A stretch of 6,217 nucleotides of DNA from Myxococcaceae bacterium (GTDB lineage Bacteria > Myxococcota > Myxococcia > Myxococcales > Myxococcaceae): contig JAGSPQ010000598.1 of NCBI GenBank assembly GCA_018262385.1, forward strand, positions 1-6,217, written 5' to 3'. Below are positions 3,883 through 6,217 of this stretch, piece after piece. The position numbers and the translations under genes are program-made. The notes under the pieces were generated by a model. That model saw only the letters and a list, made by a program, of their open reading frames with translations. It had not been told where the DNA came from and did not search any database. Positions within the stretch are counted from its first letter, which is position 1. The number at the start of each line of letters is the position of its first letter.

Positions 3883-6217
3883 TCCTCGGGCCGCTGCTCG
3901 AAGAGCTCGGCGCGCCGGTGCTCGACACCTGCGAGCTGCTCCACTACCTGCACCCCGAGCTGGCCAGTCACTCCCTCGAGAGCCTGATCCGTTGGACCAG
4001 AGTCGGCACCCTCGCCGCCCATCGCGCGCTCCAGGACTGCGAGGACACCTTCGCCGCGCTTTGCGTGGTGCTCAGCCAGTGCGTGCGCAGCGCCCGCCAC
4101 GAAGACATCGGCGATCTGCTCGCGACCCTGGAAGGAGCGGCCGACAGTCCCGAGGCGATGATCGGGCTGCTGCAGCGGCTGCTGGTCGCGACCCGCGCCG
4201 CCCGGCCGGTGCTCGAGCTGTCGGAGTCGACGCCGTTTCTGCCCGCTCCGCCCGAGCGGGCGCGGCGCTTCCGCTCGGAGGCCGCCAGCGTCAACGGGGC
4301 CGATCTCGACGCGCTGCTGGGCCGGGACGGAGCGATCGCCGACACCCTCGATGGCTTCAGCTCGCGCCCCGAGCAGCGCGGCATGGCCGCCGACGTGCTC
4401 CACACCCTCGCCACCTCGGGGTCGCTGGCGATCGAGGCGGGCACCGGCACCGGCAAGTCGCTGGGCTACCTGGCGCCCGCGGCGCTGTGGGCCAGCCGCG
4501 GAGGAGGCCGGGTGGGCATCGCGCCCCACACCCGCGCGCTGCAAGACCAGCTGATCGAAAAAGAGCTCCCCCGGCTGCACGCCGCCACCCAGGGCGCGTT
4601 CGGCTACGCGGTGCTCAAGGGTCAGGGCAACTACCTGTGCCGAAGGCGTACCCTCGAGGTCACCCGGGTACACGAGGCGATGAGCTGGGTCGATCGCGCG
4701 CCCCGGGCGTACCTGCGGGCCTTCCTGCGCCGCAGCGCCGAAGGCGACGTCGAACGGCTCAGCTACTGGTTCAAAGATCGCTACCCCGCGCTGCCGGCGC
4801 TGATCGCCGCCTCGCAGTCCACCGCCGCGACCACCCTCGCCGAGCGCTGCCCCCACTACACCCGCTGCTACTTCCACTCGGCGGTCTCGCACGCCCGCGA
4901 CGCCGACGTGGTGGTGGTGAACCACGCGCTCGCGCTGGCCTGGCCCGATCGCTACCCGAAGCTCCACCACCTGATCGTCGACGAAGCCCACGAGCTGGAG
5001 GACTCGGCCACCACCGCCTGGGCGCTCGAGCTTTCCGAAGGCGCGTTCGGGGCCCTGCTCCACCGGGTCGGGGTGCTGCCGCGGTGGCTCAGCCGGGCCG
5101 GCCAGGCGGCCGCCGCCCAGGCGCTGACGCTGGGCTGCAGCGAGGTGGTGATCGATCTGAAGGTGCTTTCGGAAGCGCTCGCCGCCCTCGCCGAAGAGAG
5201 CGGCGACGAGCTGCGCATCACGCCCTCGGTGCGCGCCAGCCGCGGCTGGCTGCGGGTCCGCGACGCGCTCCACGGCCTCAAGGCCTCGCTGACTTCGGCC
5301 GAGCAGGCGCTCGCCGCCTCCGAGGCGCAGCTGGTGGGTGAGCCGGCGCTGCTGCGCGACGTGGAGGGAGCGCGCGCCGAGCTGCTCGCCCAGGCCACCC
5401 AGGTCGAAGAGGTCGCCGATCGTCCCCAGCCCGGCCGGTGCGACAGCCTGACGCTGCAGCGGGTCGGGTGGTCGATCGCCAGCCAGCCGATCAGCGTCGC
5501 GGCGCGGCTGAAGCAGGTGCTCGAGCCGCTGACGTCGGTCACCCTCGTCTCGGGCACGTTGTCGATTGGGCCCGGCGACAGCTGGGTGCTGGGCCGGCTG
5601 GGCTTCAACGGCGGGCCGCGCCCGATGCGGCTGGTGCGGTTCGACACCCCGTTCGATCTCGCCCGGCAGGCGCTGGTGGTGCTGGTCGACGACGCGCCCG
5701 AGGCGACCAGCAACGACTTCCTCGACTGGGCCGGCCAGCGGATCTCGGGCCTGGCCCGCTACCTCGGCGGCCGCACCCTCGGGCTGTTCGCCTCCACCCG
5801 ACGGCTCGAGGCGGTCAGCGAGAAGGTGCGCCGCGAGCTCGAGCCCGAAGGCATCGAGGTGCTGCGCCAATCGCAGGGGTCGGCGCAGAAGCTGGTCGGG
5901 CGCCAGGCCGAAGACAGAGGCACCGTGCTGCTGGGCACCCGCCGCTTCTGGGCCGGCATCGACGTGCCGGGCCCGGCGGTCTCCTGCGTGTTCATCGACA
6001 AGCTCCCGCTCGAGCCTCACACCCGACCGCTGGTCGAAGCGCGCGAAGAGGCGCTCGGGGGAGAGCCGTTCGGCTTCGTCGGCTACCGGCTGCCCCGCGC
6101 GCTGCTGCAGCTGAAGCAGGGAGTGGGCCGGCTGGTGCGCTCGGGCACCGACTGCGGAGTGGTGGTGCTCGCCGACCCCGGCGCGATGGCCTACCGCGCC
6201 CAGCTGTACGCAGCGCT
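3873..6217 (+). CDS. dinG: DinG-family ATP-dependent helicase (with end of exonuclease domain), 3' end beyond window
   Basis: Continuous frame of 781 codons running off the right edge, the second part of the exonuclease-helicase fusion. Numbering here starts at 3873. Residues 1 to about 65 finish the exonuclease: SHSLESLIRW and ExoIII AHRALQDCEDT (His at 4020, Asp at 4035). The superfamily 2 XPD/DinG-like helicase then follows. It has a Q-like region RPEQRGMA, Walker A GTGTGKS (4440-4460), motif Ia PHTRALQDQLIE, Walker B DEAH (Asp at 4980), VSGTLS (about 5547-5564), and motif V RRFWAGIDVPG. Motif VI is QGVGRLVRS (from 6117). Probable Fe-S ligands are Cys256, Cys326 and Cys332; the fourth expected Cys is not seen. 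The family unwinds damaged or structured DNA 5'-3'. No good internal start or Shine-Dalgarno marks 3873, so this is the displaced-frame half of the gene rather than a separate gene. Only the last few tens of residues should be missing. Confidence 0.88.
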   Translation, partial: MESFLGPLLEELGAPVLDTCELLHYLHPELASHSLESLIRWTRVGTLAAHRALQDCEDTFAALCVVLSQCVRSARHEDIGDLLATLEGAADSPEAMIGLLQRLLVATRAARPVLELSESTPFLPAPPERARRFRSEAASVNGADLDALLGRDGAIADTLDGFSSRPEQRGMAADVLHTLATSGSLAIEAGTGTGKSLGYLAPAALWASRGGGRVGIAPHTRALQDQLIEKELPRLHAATQGAFGYAVLKGQGNYLCRRRTLEVTRVHEAMSWVDRAPRAYLRAFLRRSAEGDVERLSYWFKDRYPALPALIAASQSTAATTLAERCPHYTRCYFHSAVSHARDADVVVVNHALALAWPDRYPKLHHLIVDEAHELEDSATTAWALELSEGAFGALLHRVGVLPRWLSRAGQAAAAQALTLGCSEVVIDLKVLSEALAALAEESGDELRITPSVRASRGWLRVRDALHGLKASLTSAEQALAASEAQLVGEPALLRDVEGARAELLAQATQVEEVADRPQPGRCDSLTLQRVGWSIASQPISVAARLKQVLEPLTSVTLVSGTLSIGPGDSWVLGRLGFNGGPRPMRLVRFDTPFDLARQALVVLVDDAPEATSNDFLDWAGQRISGLARYLGGRTLGLFASTRRLEAVSEKVRRELEPEGIEVLRQSQGSAQKLVGRQAEDRGTVLLGTRRFWAGIDVPGPAVSCVFIDKLPLEPHTRPLVEAREEALGGEPFGFVGYRLPRALLQLKQGVGRLVRSGTDCGVVVLADPGAMAYRAQLYAA

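Noticed and set aside
3866..3885. Programmed ribosomal frameshift joining the two DinG-like halves
   Set aside because: A +1 shift would restore frame but not the missing HNxxFD residues, and no slippery site, stop codon at the shift point or stimulatory structure is evident.
3858..6020. 720-residue minus-strand open frame opposite the DinG-like gene
   Set aside because: The plus strand carries Walker A, DEAH and motif VI in one frame; the antisense frame is low-complexity and has no recognisable domain.

Overview
The window is very GC-rich, with strong G/C bias at third codon positions and many long shadow frames. It looks like bacterial chromosome from a high-GC lineage. Gene content (a vWA protein paired with a sigma-like HTH protein, a cupredoxin lipoprotein, and an exonuclease-helicase fusion of DinG type) would fit a Myxococcota/deltaproteobacterial genome, but that assignment is inference. 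No RNA gene, mobile element, CRISPR array or integration site is visible.

Layout. (1) Bases 9-1019 (+) encode a basic protein with a proline-rich N-terminal tail; its last ~58 residues resemble an Hfq/Sm-type fold. (2) It ends 4 bp from the end of a convergent two-gene minus-strand unit. That unit is a vWA-domain protein with an intact MIDAS metal site (3082 down to 1853), followed after 22 bp by a protein with a C-terminal sigma-region-4-like helix-turn-helix (1830 down to 1024). (3) A 120-bp divergent intergenic region separates this unit from a small lipoprotein with a cupredoxin fold (3203-3568, +). (4) 42 bp after that gene starts a DinG-family gene, a DEDDh exonuclease fused to an XPD-like helicase, running off the right edge.

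The most notable point is that the DinG-type gene is broken. The exonuclease ExoI motif is in one frame (3611 to ~3877). ExoIII and the whole helicase are in another frame (3873 onward), and the ExoII motif (HNxxFD) expected between them is absent. This is best explained by loss of about 29-35 nt, either real or an assembly/sequencing artefact. The helicase half also shows only three of the four cysteines expected for the XPD/DinG Fe-S cluster.

The second point of interest is the possible Hfq-like domain in the first protein. It would make that protein a candidate RNA-binding protein of unusual architecture (long Pro/Arg tail, basic helical middle, one or two Sm-like units). I see no convincing multi-gene defence or otherwise new system; the vWA plus sigma-like pair is the closest thing to an uncharacterised module.
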